Shown here one piece after another: positions 54,653 to 64,000 of a DNA stretch of 64,000 nt. Source of the DNA: Amylostereum areolatum (taxonomy: Eukaryota > Basidiomycota > Agaricomycetes > Russulales > Stereaceae). The stretch lies in the NCBI GenBank assembly GCA_012932865.1, contig SAXG01000024.1, forward strand, positions 310,001 through 374,000, given 5' to 3'. Position 1 is the first letter of the stretch; each line of letters opens with the position of its first letter. Both the position numbers and the translations under genes were made by a program. The notes beneath the pieces are model-generated. The model had not been told where the DNA came from. It did no database searches and saw only the letters and a list, made by a program, of their open reading frames with translations.

Positions 54653-55036
54653 ATGTCCTCTACTCTCGCCCCCTCTTTGCGCAACCTCTCCACCATCGAC
54701 TGCACTCCTCCTACCACCCCTCCTCCCTCTCCCGTCCTTTCACGCACTCTCATGCCCGACCCACGCAATGAAGAACTCCTTCGCCATCTCAAGCAAGTTA
54801 CAGAACTCCTAAACCGTCCGGACGTCGCACGCGCCATGAAGAGGCCGAGAAGCCTCGACGAAGAAGCGATGCAGGAGTCGAAGCGGAGATGCGGCATCAA
54901 AGGGCTCTTCCAGAAACACGGGCCCTGGTTCAAAAGCCCGGACCATGCAATGACGGCTAGGATAGGACACCGGTTAGGATTTCCCACGATAGACAAGGAG
55001 GATCTAAAAGTGGTGGAGGCGTTGCTGAAGCGGTAG
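54653..55036 (+). CDS. E post-pol ORF 4, 127-aa basic protein
   Basis: ATG 54653 in a good context (CCAATATGTCC). Ser/Thr/Pro-rich start, then LLRHLKQVTELLNRPDVARA, a KRPRSLDEEAMQESKRR nuclear-signal-like segment and GHRLGFPTIDKEDLKVVEAL. Complete ORF with TAG at 55034. Unknown function. Confidence 0.5.
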   Translation: MSSTLAPSLRNLSTIDCTPPTTPPPSPVLSRTLMPDPRNEELLRHLKQVTELLNRPDVARAMKRPRSLDEEAMQESKRRCGIKGLFQKHGPWFKSPDHAMTARIGHRLGFPTIDKEDLKVVEALLKR

Positions 55037-55042
55037 AATAAT

Positions 55043-55480
55043 ATGACAAATTCTATCGCCTGGTTTCGGATAAGGATAAAAAGGGCGAACATCAAAGCAA
55101 AGAGAATTAGAAGCACAATGCAGCCCACCCAGTCGCCTGATCTTATGATGTTCACTACAACCACCCCTCGCTCGATCATCATCGTCCTAAGTGTGATCGT
55201 AGGACTTACAATCCTTACCTTCCTCGCATCCTCTATCTTCCTCCAACGGTGGCGTCGAACAAGCGATCAAGAACTCGTTCAAGAAATCCCCATGGAAGCG
55301 ATCCGGTTCACGAATCAACAGGACATCGATTCTAGAGAGGGGGCTAGTGTTACAACTCGATCAAGGTATTTCATTTCCTATTGCCTTATTAGGAAGGACG
55401 TCGCTAAACGACAGATTACGACTGTGCCCCAGCTCGTAACCGTCTCAACAACGCAGCCACGACTGTGCCCCAGCTCATAA
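55043..55480 (+). CDS. E post-pol ORF 5, single-pass membrane protein reaching into the 3' LTR
   Basis: Six bases after ORF 4. A basic start (RIRIKRANIKAKRIR) and a Thr/Pro stretch lead to a clear transmembrane segment, SIIIVLSVIVGLTILTFLAS (about 55174-55235). QRWRR and an acidic tail follow (QELVQEIPMEAIRF). The frame crosses the purine tract (GAGAGGGGGCTAG) and continues into the LTR. The position after pol and the membrane anchor recall env genes, but there is no signal peptide or fusion motif I can see. Confidence 0.5.
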   Translation: MTNSIAWFRIRIKRANIKAKRIRSTMQPTQSPDLMMFTTTTPRSIIIVLSVIVGLTILTFLASSIFLQRWRRTSDQELVQEIPMEAIRFTNQQDIDSREGASVTTRSRYFISYCLIRKDVAKRQITTVPQLVTVSTTQPRLCPSS

Positions 55481-55857
55481 CCGTCTCAACGACGCAGCCA
55501 CGACTGTGCCCCAGTCGCATCCCCGTAGATACCTGATACGACCGTTACCAAATGTACACTTATTTACTCGATCTCCTTTCTTATAAAAGGAGACTCAACG
55601 AACGAGCTATTTCCCAGCTCGTTCTCTTTGTAAATACAGGACTGTTCTAAATAAGAACCTCCTCTTAAGAATACTGAAGAGAACCTAAAGCAAATAAAGT
55701 CGAAAGCTCACCTAAGTCTTCCGTGAAGACTTACTGCTTCGCTTACCGACCTTAGCCTTCGCATAACCGAGACGTCTGGATCACCTGATCCCACTTCTCA
55801 CACGCAAGAGTACTGTAGCCTGAGCCGCTTGTCACCTGATAAGGACCGTCCTTAACA
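55348..55857 (+). repeat. 3' LTR of E
   Basis: 510 bp, same ends as 49613-50081. It has one extra copy of the CTCAACGACGCAGCCACGAC/CTGTGCCCCAGCTC segment near 55430-55500, which explains the length difference. TATA TTATAAAAGG near 55580. Confidence 0.92.
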
Positions 55858-56634
55858 CCCGCCGCCAGCAGTAAACTGTGAGCGCCGCCTTGTGGCGGCA
55901 TGGCGCACTTACCTAATGTACATAGCTGTAATCTACTGACAAATCCAATTCGTTTAGTGTATACACATTGGGGGCGCAGGCACGGGAGGAGGGAGGAACG
56001 AAGGGGACGGCGGGGGCAGGGGCGGGAGACGATGACGACGAGGGTGGGACACTGCTCCGGCTGACTCCGAAGGTTTCGGAGGCGCTCAGAGATAGGGCGG
56101 GAGCACGGGACGGGCAGGAAGAGCCCTAGGCACCGGATTGATGGTCGGGCACGGCCTTGGAGACGTTCCCGGGCCCGACCATTGCTAGGAGCATTGCTGG
56201 GGTGCTGAGGTGAGCCTAATCTAAAGCAAGTCTTTGAGGGACACCGGCCCCACTTACCGAGAGACTTGTATTTGATAACCATAGCGATCAGATGAATTCA
56301 TATGGTTTTACACTCAGATTAGCCCCCAGAAAAGGAACTTGATACAGATTCCCTATGAGCAACCTGTATCAAATGGGTAAGAATCGGTAGAAAATCAATT
56401 TCAAACCTATCATTTTTGATTGATAACTGGTCTCTACGGATATTTATGGTATCAGAAAGGTACATGAAGCCAAAACATGTGACTCAAACAATGCATTTGC
56501 AATCTGTATTCGATGGCAGAACATACATTCGAAGCCACACATTTCTAGTTGCTTCATTCTAGCTTACTGTGCATGTGAAACCCATGCTTTCACCATGTGT
56601 AGTCGGCTAAATAACATTGTATCAAAATTTGTCC
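55858..56634. other. Non-coding stretch right of E
   Basis: GC-rich part 55960-56220 with a GCCGCC-TTGT-GGCGGC hairpin (about 55886-55901), then AT-rich sequence with repeated CATTC/AATGCA motifs. No supported gene. Probably the continuation of the KDZ2 upstream region, since it carries the other target copy of E. Confidence 0.4.
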
Positions 56635-56692
56635 CTTTCACTCCAGTTTTGAATCCGTGGGAATCGGGCTCAAATGGAATCCTGCCCCCGGT
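56635..56692. repeat. Inner inverted repeat, right copy (IR-2)
   Basis: Reverse complement of 24842-24899 with one mismatch; ends CCTGCCCCCGGT. Flank CATTG compared with CATTT on the left, a weak hint of a 5-bp duplication. Confidence 0.85.
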
Positions 56693-56819
56693 CATTGGGC
56701 AAAGCATCCGCAAAAGAAAGCGCGAATTGCCACTGCTAATTAATCATGTGACTGGTCACATGGGGGCGATCAAGCTCCACAATTAATGAAATGAGACCTG
56801 CTCCCTGTTGGGACCAGGA
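56693..56819. other. Spacer between right IR-2 and IR-1
   Basis: About 127 bp, no gene; contains ATGTGACTGGTCACAT, a short palindrome at 56746-56761. Confidence 0.4.
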
Positions 56820-56958
56820 ATTGACTTCACTTCGAGCTAATGGACATTACATATTGATCATATCAGATTTGTAGACTTAGTTACAACAACTTTCTGATAT
56901 TTGTAATTCCGACGCGCATTTCAAATGCGTGAGAACCGGGCTCAAATGGACTTCTGCC
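56820..56958. repeat. Outer inverted repeat, right copy (IR-1)
   Basis: Reverse complement of 23899-24033 plus the terminal GGCA (as TGCC at 56955-56958). Carries the ACGCGCATTTCAAATGCGT palindrome. The right flank is TAGTCTCTCG. Confidence 0.85.
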
Positions 56959-57467
56959 TAGTCTCTCGTAGCCAGACTTCAAACAGAAGATAAAGTCATT
57001 CTGTTTAAAGTCTGTTCATATGCGCGGGGGGTGGACCGTTGCTCGACCTTCAGTTGTCGCGACATGGCGATAGAGATTTTCTCACACTTCTCATTGGCTA
57101 TGCTACGTATCCCAACCAATTCCGATACTTCTCCGTGTCGTCCGATGACTCCGATCGAGTGCTCAAACCTCCAAGCCATCGCCTTTGCTCAACTCTGTAC
57201 AGCACATCACGGAAAACCATATGCTTAACGCCAGTAAAGGTAAATCAGGTGTACCCGCATATCTGAACATGTCTATCTTGAGGCCAAAGTCGAGGTAGAT
57301 GCTGTTTTAACTAGGATTGAAAAGTCAGTCTGAGACAAGTAATGCACGCTGTCACGCGAACTTCTTGTTTGCGGACAAAGTTGTTAGGAATAAGTACCGT
57401 CCAAAGCCGAGTTGACAGGGCTCAAAATATTGTACCTCCCTTTATACTTGTTATACAAGTCTGATAG
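56959..57467. other. Non-coding stretch
   Basis: No supported gene. An inverted repeat (AGACTTCAAACAGA ... TCTGTTTAAAGTCT) spans about 56973-57012. The rest is AT-rich intergenic-like DNA. Confidence 0.4.
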
Positions 57468-57890
57468 TGTCACGGATCGCTCCATTTCTCTCTTCATTTG
57501 CAGACCTCGTACACGTGACGCGTCATGGCACATGACTTTCCCTTGCATCACATGCTTCAACGACGTCATTGCCCGGACTTCCGAGCGGGGTTCCGCATCC
57601 TTATCTATGACATCATTGCTCCGGACCTTCGTCCTCCGCCCCATGACTCCTTTCTTATTGTTCCCCCCGCTCGCACCACTATCGCATCGCATCGCACCAT
57701 CGTACCCACTTGTATATAAGGACAGTGTTCCTCTTCCCTTTTCCCTAGACTGTCCATCTTGTCATACGGTACTGTAGCGCACGTTGCACTACCCTAGACC
57801 CCGGCACTCTCGAATCTATTGTTTCTCCTTGCTCCTCCCATCATCGCGACTTAGGCGGTTCCATCAGTCTCATAAACTGCGTTTCTGACA
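57468..57890 (+). repeat. 5' LTR of F
   Basis: 423 bp, TGTCACGGATCGCTCC to TTTCTGACA. TATA TGTATATAAG at 57711-57720. Followed by CCTGGACAGTC as in D, the possible primer site. Confidence 0.92.
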
Positions 57891-57944
57891 CCTGGACAGT
57901 CTACCCCTACACCTACCTTGCACCTCTCCCCCCATCTACCTCTG

Positions 57945-58263
57945 CCGTCTCTACGACGTTAAAAGCCCCTACACCACGGATTTCCCAAACGCACCGGTCT
58001 TCCTCCCGTTCAACGGTAAACCAATCACCCCCCGAGACGACGCACCCCTACCCTACCCCTGGTCCGACGCTGTCACTGTCAACTGCCTCGTCCCCATCCA
58101 GAACCTCTGCAAGAAGGACCCGTGGACTGCACACGGCCTCAACTTCCGCATTTTCGAGTGGAGGTGGCATAAGGATCACGGTACGGTCGTCCTCGCCCTG
58201 TACACCCGGATCACTACGTGCATCAACATAGATCTCGAGCGCCTTGAATTCACCCTCCACGCC
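57945..58263 (+). pseudogene. F pre-Gag ORF fragment
   Basis: Frame reads LCRLYDVKSPYTTDFPNAPV, FLPFNGKPITP, PWTAHGLNFRIFEWRWHKDH and TTCINIDLERLEFTLHA, very close to D. No good ATG at the start, as in B. Truncated. Confidence 0.6.
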
Positions 58264-58930
58264 CTATCATTGTTGAAACCACCTACCTTTACGTCCGTAC
58301 GCCTACGCTACGTCCGTAAGACCCTCATCCGATGCCCGCCACATCCTCTACACCTCTCTACCCACTCCCAAAAACTCCCTTGTTGGAACTAGTGGCCTAG
58401 TGAAAACATACATCTACAACCTCCTGTTATAAACTACCCCTGCAACAACGAACACCTAGGCAATCCGGAAAGCTCGAAACCCCGATCCGTCTAGTAAGTG
58501 AGAAACCACCTTTTTGCCTGACAACGCACCTGTACTTGCCAAGAAAGGGAACTTCCAAGTTCTCAGCATCAAAAGTAACAGAATTTGACTAGGGCTAGGG
58601 TACAACCAGAACAACTGTCTTCTGGTAAGGTCAGCCACGGAGACTAGGGCTAGGGCATGTAGAGGTCAAAAGGTTGACTTCCAGCTCTTCGAGACCGGGA
58701 CCGACTCGCCGAGGACAGATACCCGAGTAGCAGTACTTCAGTCCCGCTGTCCAAATCATGCACACCTCTCCGGCGACTGATTTAGGATGTGAAGACGCAC
58801 CACGTTCCATAGCTCACGACCCGGTAAATGCCTCATGATTGATCAAGTTCCGCACATACTGCAGCTATATGTACTAGTAGTAGCTTCATTGAGTCAGTAC
58901 TTCCCTCAAGAGTCAACACTCACTGTGGGT
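58264..58930. other. Non-coding stretch
   Basis: No gene found. Two TGTTG-starting segments (about 58272 and 58381) could be old LTR edges. GACTAGGGCTAGGG is repeated near 58589 and 58642. Confidence 0.35.
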
Positions 58931-59158
58931 TGTCAGCAATGACTAGTGCGACGGCACCAAGTTACAATACAGCTGACTAGAAGATGAGGACGACGGAGGG
59001 GAGCCGATCAGACACAGCGACAGACAAGGGAAAGCAAGCAAAGTCAGTAGGATTGACTAGCTCGAGATAAGGAATGTGTACAGCGAGAGCGAGCCTTATA
59101 TACACAAGAGGAGAGAGACTTAGGTAAGCAACCGATACACGGTGATCAGTAAGCAGAC
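58931..59158 (-). repeat. Truncated A2-type LTR
   Basis: Reverse complement of the 3' half of the A2 LTR (TGTCAGCAATGACTAG on the plus strand to GTAAGCAGAC). It stops where B2 inserts. TATA near 59097-59104. Confidence 0.88.
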
Positions 59159-59530
59159 TGTTAGGGATCGGTCCAGCGACTGGCAGATCACCCAAGTCAC
59201 CCAAAGAGAGAGAGAAAAGAGGATGGATTGACAGGAGAGGGTCCAAGTCTAGGCGTAGGGCCGAAGCAGTACGTGGGGAACGAAGAGGACGATCTAAGGA
59301 AAAGGGGTGCAGAGGAGAGCCTTATATATGTACAGTCTCGATGATGCGAGAATGGTGCAAGCGGGAGAGAACAATAAGGAAAAGGAAGGGGAAGGACGTG
59401 GTCCGGAGCAATGATGTCATAGATGGAAAGATAAGAGGAATCAGGCCGACGACGTCATGTGATGGGAAATGTAATCATGTGACTGAACGTGATGCAACGA
59501 AAAGGGAAAGGATTGAGGCGATCCGTGACA
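59159..59530 (-). repeat. 3' LTR of B2
   Basis: 372 bp like 16808-17179; TGTTAGGGATCGG to ATCCGTGACA on the plus strand. Polypurine tract complement TTACCCCCTCTTTAA at 59531-59545. Confidence 0.93.
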
Positions 59531-62500
59531 TTACCCCCTCTTTAAGGCGCGCTTTCGCCAAGAGCGGAAGTTCATCGTCCATCGTGGATGCAAGAAATCC
59601 GGCCTGGGTCAGACCCAATGATTTTAGTGATTGCGGGGCATTGGGACGAAGGCGGTGGAACTCAGTGATAGCATCCTTGGCATGCGTTAATGCAGAGGCC
59701 GGTCTCCATTCATTCTCAGAGTCGGGATATCCAAGCCATTTGACGAGGTATTCAATGCCGTGTTTGTTGCGTGTGGGTCATGAGTCGAGGATGGCTTCAA
59801 TCTCGTACTCCTCGTCTTCATCAATCAGTTCTGGAGGCGGTTGAGTGAAGTTGGGGCCATGGGCATCCGTCTCTTTGTACGCTGAGAGAAGCGAGGCATG
59901 GAAGACAGGGTGGATACGCCATTTAGGGGGGAGTTGAAGGTGGTAAGTCACTGGTCCGAGGACGTCAGTGATGGTGAATGGGCCGTGTCATTTTGCTGCG
60001 AGCTTAGCTTTTGGACGTGTGGTCTTCAGGTTCTTACCATCCAGCCAGACTTTGTCACCAACTTCAAAACGCACTCCTTCCTGTGTCGAGTCGCCATTGT
60101 AGCGCTTCATCAGGTTGCGTGCCGTTTCAAGACTGGCCTGCGATTCCTTGCATATTTCTTCAAGGTGCTGGAAGCGTTCTTCGACGGCAAGGTTCTTGGA
60201 GATGGGGTTGACAGAGGGGATCATTGTCGGTAAGAAACCGTAAAGCAGCTCGAATGGGGCGCGACCTGTAGCTGAATGGACACAAATGTTGTGTGAAAAT
60301 CCGATGAAGGGGAGGTACTTCACCCAGTCGTCCTGCTGATAGTTGCAGAATGCCCGAAGGTACTGCTCGAACTCTTGGTTCGCCCGTTCGCTTTCACCAT
60401 CTGTTTGAGGGTGGTACGCTGTGCTCATTGAAGCCTTGATTCCGAGTTTGGCGCAAGTCTCCTGCATAATCTTGCTTGCATACTGTGGGCCGCGGTCGGA
60501 GATCATCTGTTTCCACAGCCCGTAGTGTCGCCACACACGGTCCAGCAAGATGTCGACGGTGCCATTGCTGTCGATTCTTTTGGTGCACGGTGCAATGCAG
60601 ATGGCCTTGGAGAGGCGGTCTACAATCATGCAGATAGCATTGTATCCATCCGAGGGAGGTAGATCAGTGACAAAGTCGGTTGTGATCACCTCGAATGGGC
60701 ATTCTGGGACAGCATTAGGGATCATGTCGACATGGGGGTGCTGGGGGCGGTTCTTGGTCGCTTGGAAAACAGCGCATCCTTCAACATAGTCGCGTACAAA
60801 GACCGACATCCCTGGCCACCAGTATTCTCGGCTGAGGAGTTCATACGTCTTGTGGCGACCTGGATGTCCTGCCATTGGTGAGTCGTGGAATGACTTGACA
60901 ATGTCACGACGTAGCTTGATGTCTGCAGGTACATAGACCTTCCCTCTGAACAGAATCATCCCGTCTTCCAGGTTCCATTCTTGAAGGTCCTTAACAAGCG
61001 ATCGTGGCCCATTGCGAAGGATAGCGTCCATGGCTTGTACAACTTCAGCGTCTTTGGTACGCGCATCTTGGATGCATCGGAGTAGGTCAGCGTCGCCTAT
61101 GGTGGCTACAGTGCGCGACCGAGTAGCGCGGATACGGAAGTACTTGGGATCTAGGAGGACACGTTCCTTGTTATCGTTCTCGACCCCCTCTTTAAGGTCA
61201 GGGCGTCTGGACAATGGATCTGGTCGATGGTGAAGGCCCGGCTTGTGCGTTAGTGTGAAATCGAAGCGCGTGAGGAATAATGCCCAGCGGGCCTGCCGAC
61301 GACTCAGCTTTTGTGCTTCCTTGAAGTACTCCAGGTTCTTGTGGTCTGTCCAAATCTCGACTGGATGAGTTGCACCTTCCAGGTAGTGCCGCCAAGCTTC
61401 AAGTGCCCGAATAATTGCCAGTAGTTCCTTGTCGTAGATGTCGTAGTTGCGTTCCGGCTCAGTAAGCGACTTGGACAGGTAGGCAACAGGATGGAGGTGA
61501 CCATCTTGGCCGCATTGCGAGAGGATGCCTCCGGTTGCGAAGTCTGAGGCATCAACTTCTACCAAGTACGGTTTCGATGGGTCAGGAAGAATCAGGACAG
61601 GGGACGAGGTAAATGCAGCTTTGAGGGCAGTGAAGGCGTCTTGACACTCTGCAGTCCAGTTCCATGGATGGTCCTTTTTGGTCAGTTCAAATAGGGGGCG
61701 TGCAACCTTGGAGAAGTCCTTGATGAAGCGACGGTAGAAGTTTCCAAACCCGAGGAATGACTGGACATCCTTGACGTTACGAGGGGTGGGGCCACTCCAT
61801 AATGCCTGCTACCTTGACAGGGTCCATAGCAATCTGGTCGTGCGAGATAATCAAGCCGAGGTACTCAACAGAATCCTGTTCGAAGACACATTTCTCTGGC
61901 TTGAGGAAGAGGTCATTGTCCTTCAGGCGTTGCAGCACCTGCATCATCAGTTCACGGTGTTCTTTGAGTGTCTCTGTGAAGACAAGGATGTCGTCCATGT
62001 AAATGACGACCTTGCCACCGTTGATGAGATCCTTGAAAAGTTCATTCATCATTGCCTGGAATGTTGCAGGAGAATTCATAAGGCCAAAGAACATCACCAG
62101 AGGTTCGTACCGCCCGCGGTTCATTTTGAAAGCGGCCTTCCACTCGTCTCCTTCCTTGATACGGACGTTGTTGTATTCCCAGCGGACGTCCATCTTGGAG
62201 AAGACCTTGGCACCCTTGAGTTTGTCGACAAGCTCGGAGATGAGTGGGAGCGGGTATTCGTTCTTGACAGTGCCTTTATTCAACGCTTGATAGTCCTATA
62301 CAGGACGAAGCTTCCCATCCTTTTTCTTGACAAAGAAGAAGGGACTCGCCATGGATGATTTCGACGGGCGAATGTACCCCTTCTTGACGTGTTCATCGAG
62401 GAAGCTGTCCAGCTCTTGCTGCTCGGATGGGGTCAAAGGATAGACCTTGCAAGCCTTTGGTTGGAAGTCTGGTTTCAGGTCAATAGCATGGTCCCAGGGA

Positions 62501-63553
62501 CGTCGCTCAGGTAGACGTTCAGACGTAGCTTTGTCGAACACCGACTTGAACGAGCGATATTGCTCAGGGACCATATCTTCAAATGTTTTCGTCTTGACAT
62601 CAGCCGCCTGTTCTGCAAGCTGTTGCGCCTTGGTGAAGGTGGCACGTATGGCAAGGTCGTTGGACTGTTCTTCTTGTGCTAGTTGTTCAAGGGTGACTTC
62701 CTTTACGACTCCCGCAGCACGTAGGCCGTCTTGGGTCCATGACGCCAGGACAACGTCCGACTGCTCGTCGTCATCTTCTGTGAACCACCTTGTGCCTGAA
62801 GGTGTACGGCGGGGAGAACGAACACGAGCATGCTGTACACGGTGGGCAGGGATCACGTACTTCATGTTGCTTGGGTGGTTGGCCACCGTGTGGACACGGG
62901 GTTCTTCGACTTCAACCTCGTCAGCTTCAACAACGTCAATGGGTGGTTGCGGCCCAGACCGATGTTCAGGTTTGATGCGAAGCTTCTTGACCGGAGGTTT
63001 GTGTAGGATGCAAGTGGGTGGGCAGCGTGTCATGTCGACTTCTTCTCCATCCCAGTTGATTTCTGGGTTATGCTCCTTCAACCAGTCAGTTCCTAGGATC
63101 ATGTCGTGATCACCGATGTCCGTGACAAAGAATTCGGCTGTTTCTTCATGATATGATTCTCAGGATTGCGCGTAGATGCAAACACGCTGGGTAGTCGAAT
63201 GACGTACCCATCCCATTATGTTCTCCATCCCATCTACATTGCGGACAGGGAACGGGCGGTCGAGGGTATCTAACGAGAGCCCTTTCTTCTCTGCAAATCT
63301 TCGGTTAATTATAATGCCTTCAGCACCGCTATCCAGCAGCACTTCAGCATCGGTTTTTCTTCCAGTGACTCGTCCAATCAGTTCGACATCCAGCAATATT
63401 GAGGGCGTGTGCCTATTCTTCGTGACCGTTGACAATTTCAAGCAGGTTGGAAGGACATGCTCACTGGATTGCATGGATGATAGTACAGAGAAACGATTTG
63501 ATGATGCCATAGAAAAACCTTTGCCACCCACAGACGACGCGACTGGGAGGCGT
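59531..63553 (-). pseudogene. pol: B2 Pol, inactive
   Basis: Same order as B: protease DSGAEG near 63330, RT YMDD at 61990-62001, RNase H VDASDFATGG near 61550, HHCC finger near 60785-60880. Here the integrase Asp (TTDF) and Glu (GESER) are present. Broken by a TGA near 63163, TAG near 62295 (Gln in VQDYRAL), an extra G near 61789 (frameshift), and TGA at 59988-59990 and 59778-59780. The last two are at the same codons as in B. Confidence 0.88.
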
Positions 63554-63554
63554 T

Positions 63555-64000
63555 CTAAAAATCCAAACCGCCAGCGAGATCCTTCAACATCGCCGCGGCC
63601 TCCTCACGCTCCTCCTTGCCCAACTTCTTCATCTTGTTGATCAGGACCGACATCTCCTTGACTGGATCCGCATTTGAGGTTGTTGCCGCTTGAGGGGACG
63701 AGGGAGCATGCGCGGAGGGTACTCCTGAGTTTGAGTCAGTTTCTAATGCTCCTACACGTCTTCCACTGCTCGAGTCCTTGTTCGGGCAGTCACACAGCAT
63801 GTGACCTGGTTGGCGACAGAGGAAACAACCACCTTCCTTGCGCAGGCGCTCACGCTCAGCATCAGTGAGACATCCCGGACGCCCTCCTTGGGTGCTGACT
63901 GCTCCAACGCGTGGTCCACTGCTGGTGGAGGATGAGGGTCGTGCATTAGTGGTCGATGACGAGGTCTTCTGCTTCTGGTCTGCAGGCGATGCGAGCCGGA
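63555..64000 (-). pseudogene. gag: B2 Gag, C-terminal part
   Basis: Knuckle CFLCRQPGHMLCDC near 63785-63830, then RRVGALETDSNSGVPSAHAP and MLKDLAGGLDF, ending in GATTTTTAG. Continues beyond the window. The Arg of RDC in B is Cys here. Confidence 0.85.

Larger units (their letters stand above)
49613..55857 (+). mobile_element. Ty3/gypsy element E with internal 5' deletion and extra genes after pol
   Basis: 6.2 kb between LTRs of 469 and 510 bp, flanked by CCTGC (49608-49612) and CCCGC (55858-55862), a 5-bp duplication with one change. Gag, protease and RT are absent. RNase H to chromodomain is intact. A 3.2-kb region with several short coding stretches lies between pol and the 3' LTR. Codons are rich in A at the third position, unlike A, B and C. 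Confidence 0.88.
57468..58263 (+). mobile_element. Ty3/gypsy element F, 5' end only
   Basis: D/C-type 5' LTR plus leader and most of a pre-gag ORF; sequence likeness to D ends near 58263. No gag or pol. Confidence 0.8.
59159..64000 (-). mobile_element. Ty3/gypsy element B2, runs out of window
   Basis: Second copy of the B family, inserted into an A2-type LTR (expected target copy CAGAC at 59154-59158). The 3' LTR, pol and the C-terminal part of gag are in the window; the 5' end is beyond 64000. Confidence 0.92.

Noticed and set aside
55043..55480. True retroviral-type env in element E
   Set aside because: Only a single membrane segment is visible; no signal peptide, cleavage site or fusion peptide, and the protein is short.
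55752..56282. 176-codon minus-strand ORF right of element E
   Set aside because: It spans the E LTR edge and GC-rich sequence with no motif; no reason to think it is coding.
57031..57228. Short plus-strand ORFs at 57.0-57.3 kb
   Set aside because: No family likeness, no splice signals that extend them, and stop-to-stop length typical of chance.

Overview
The window looks like heterochromatic, transposon-packed DNA of a basidiomycete fungus (Agaricomycetes). Three things suggest this. There are several families of chromodomain-bearing Ty3/gypsy elements. There are multi-exon genes with short (about 45-65 bp) GT-AG introns. And KDZ-type transposases sit next to a TET/JBP-like dioxygenase, a pairing known from mushroom genomes. 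I see no convincing ordinary host gene, no rRNA or tRNA gene and no CRISPR array.

Left part (1-23.9 kb): a decayed Ty3 element (A1) runs from before base 1 to its 3' LTR at 13825-14379. It is split inside the reverse transcriptase by a nearly complete Ty3 element (A2, 3026-10542, 5-bp duplication TCCAG) and again by a 732-bp fold-back element (11302-12033, TA duplication). After about 0.9 kb of decayed sequence come a scrap of A2-type pol, the 5' end of a third Ty3 element (D, 15407-16807) and a complete but mutated minus-strand Ty3 element (B, 16808-23898).

Middle part (23.9-57 kb): two sets of inverted repeats (135 bp and 58 bp) face each other across about 33 kb. Between them are a dead KDZ transposase gene (KDZ1), an HMG-box-like gene, a TET/JBP-like gene, a small spliced gene, a gene with a viroplasmin/RNase H1-N-like domain, and a second, apparently readable KDZ transposase (KDZ2). 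This block has been invaded by a Copia element, a Ty3 element (C) and a Ty3 element with unusual extra genes after pol (E). Two hAT-type MITEs at 27727-27921 and 36594-37122 carry swapped target duplications. This shows that the 27.9-36.6 kb segment has been inverted by recombination between them, cutting KDZ1 and the Copia element in two.

Right part (57-64 kb): the 5' end of another D-type element (F), a truncated A2-type LTR, and a second B copy (B2) that runs out of the window. B and B2 share two identical in-frame stop codons.

Most broken reading frames carry TGA or TAG where C-to-T (or G-to-A) change of CGA, CAG or TGG would explain them. That fits methylation-driven decay or a RIP-like process.
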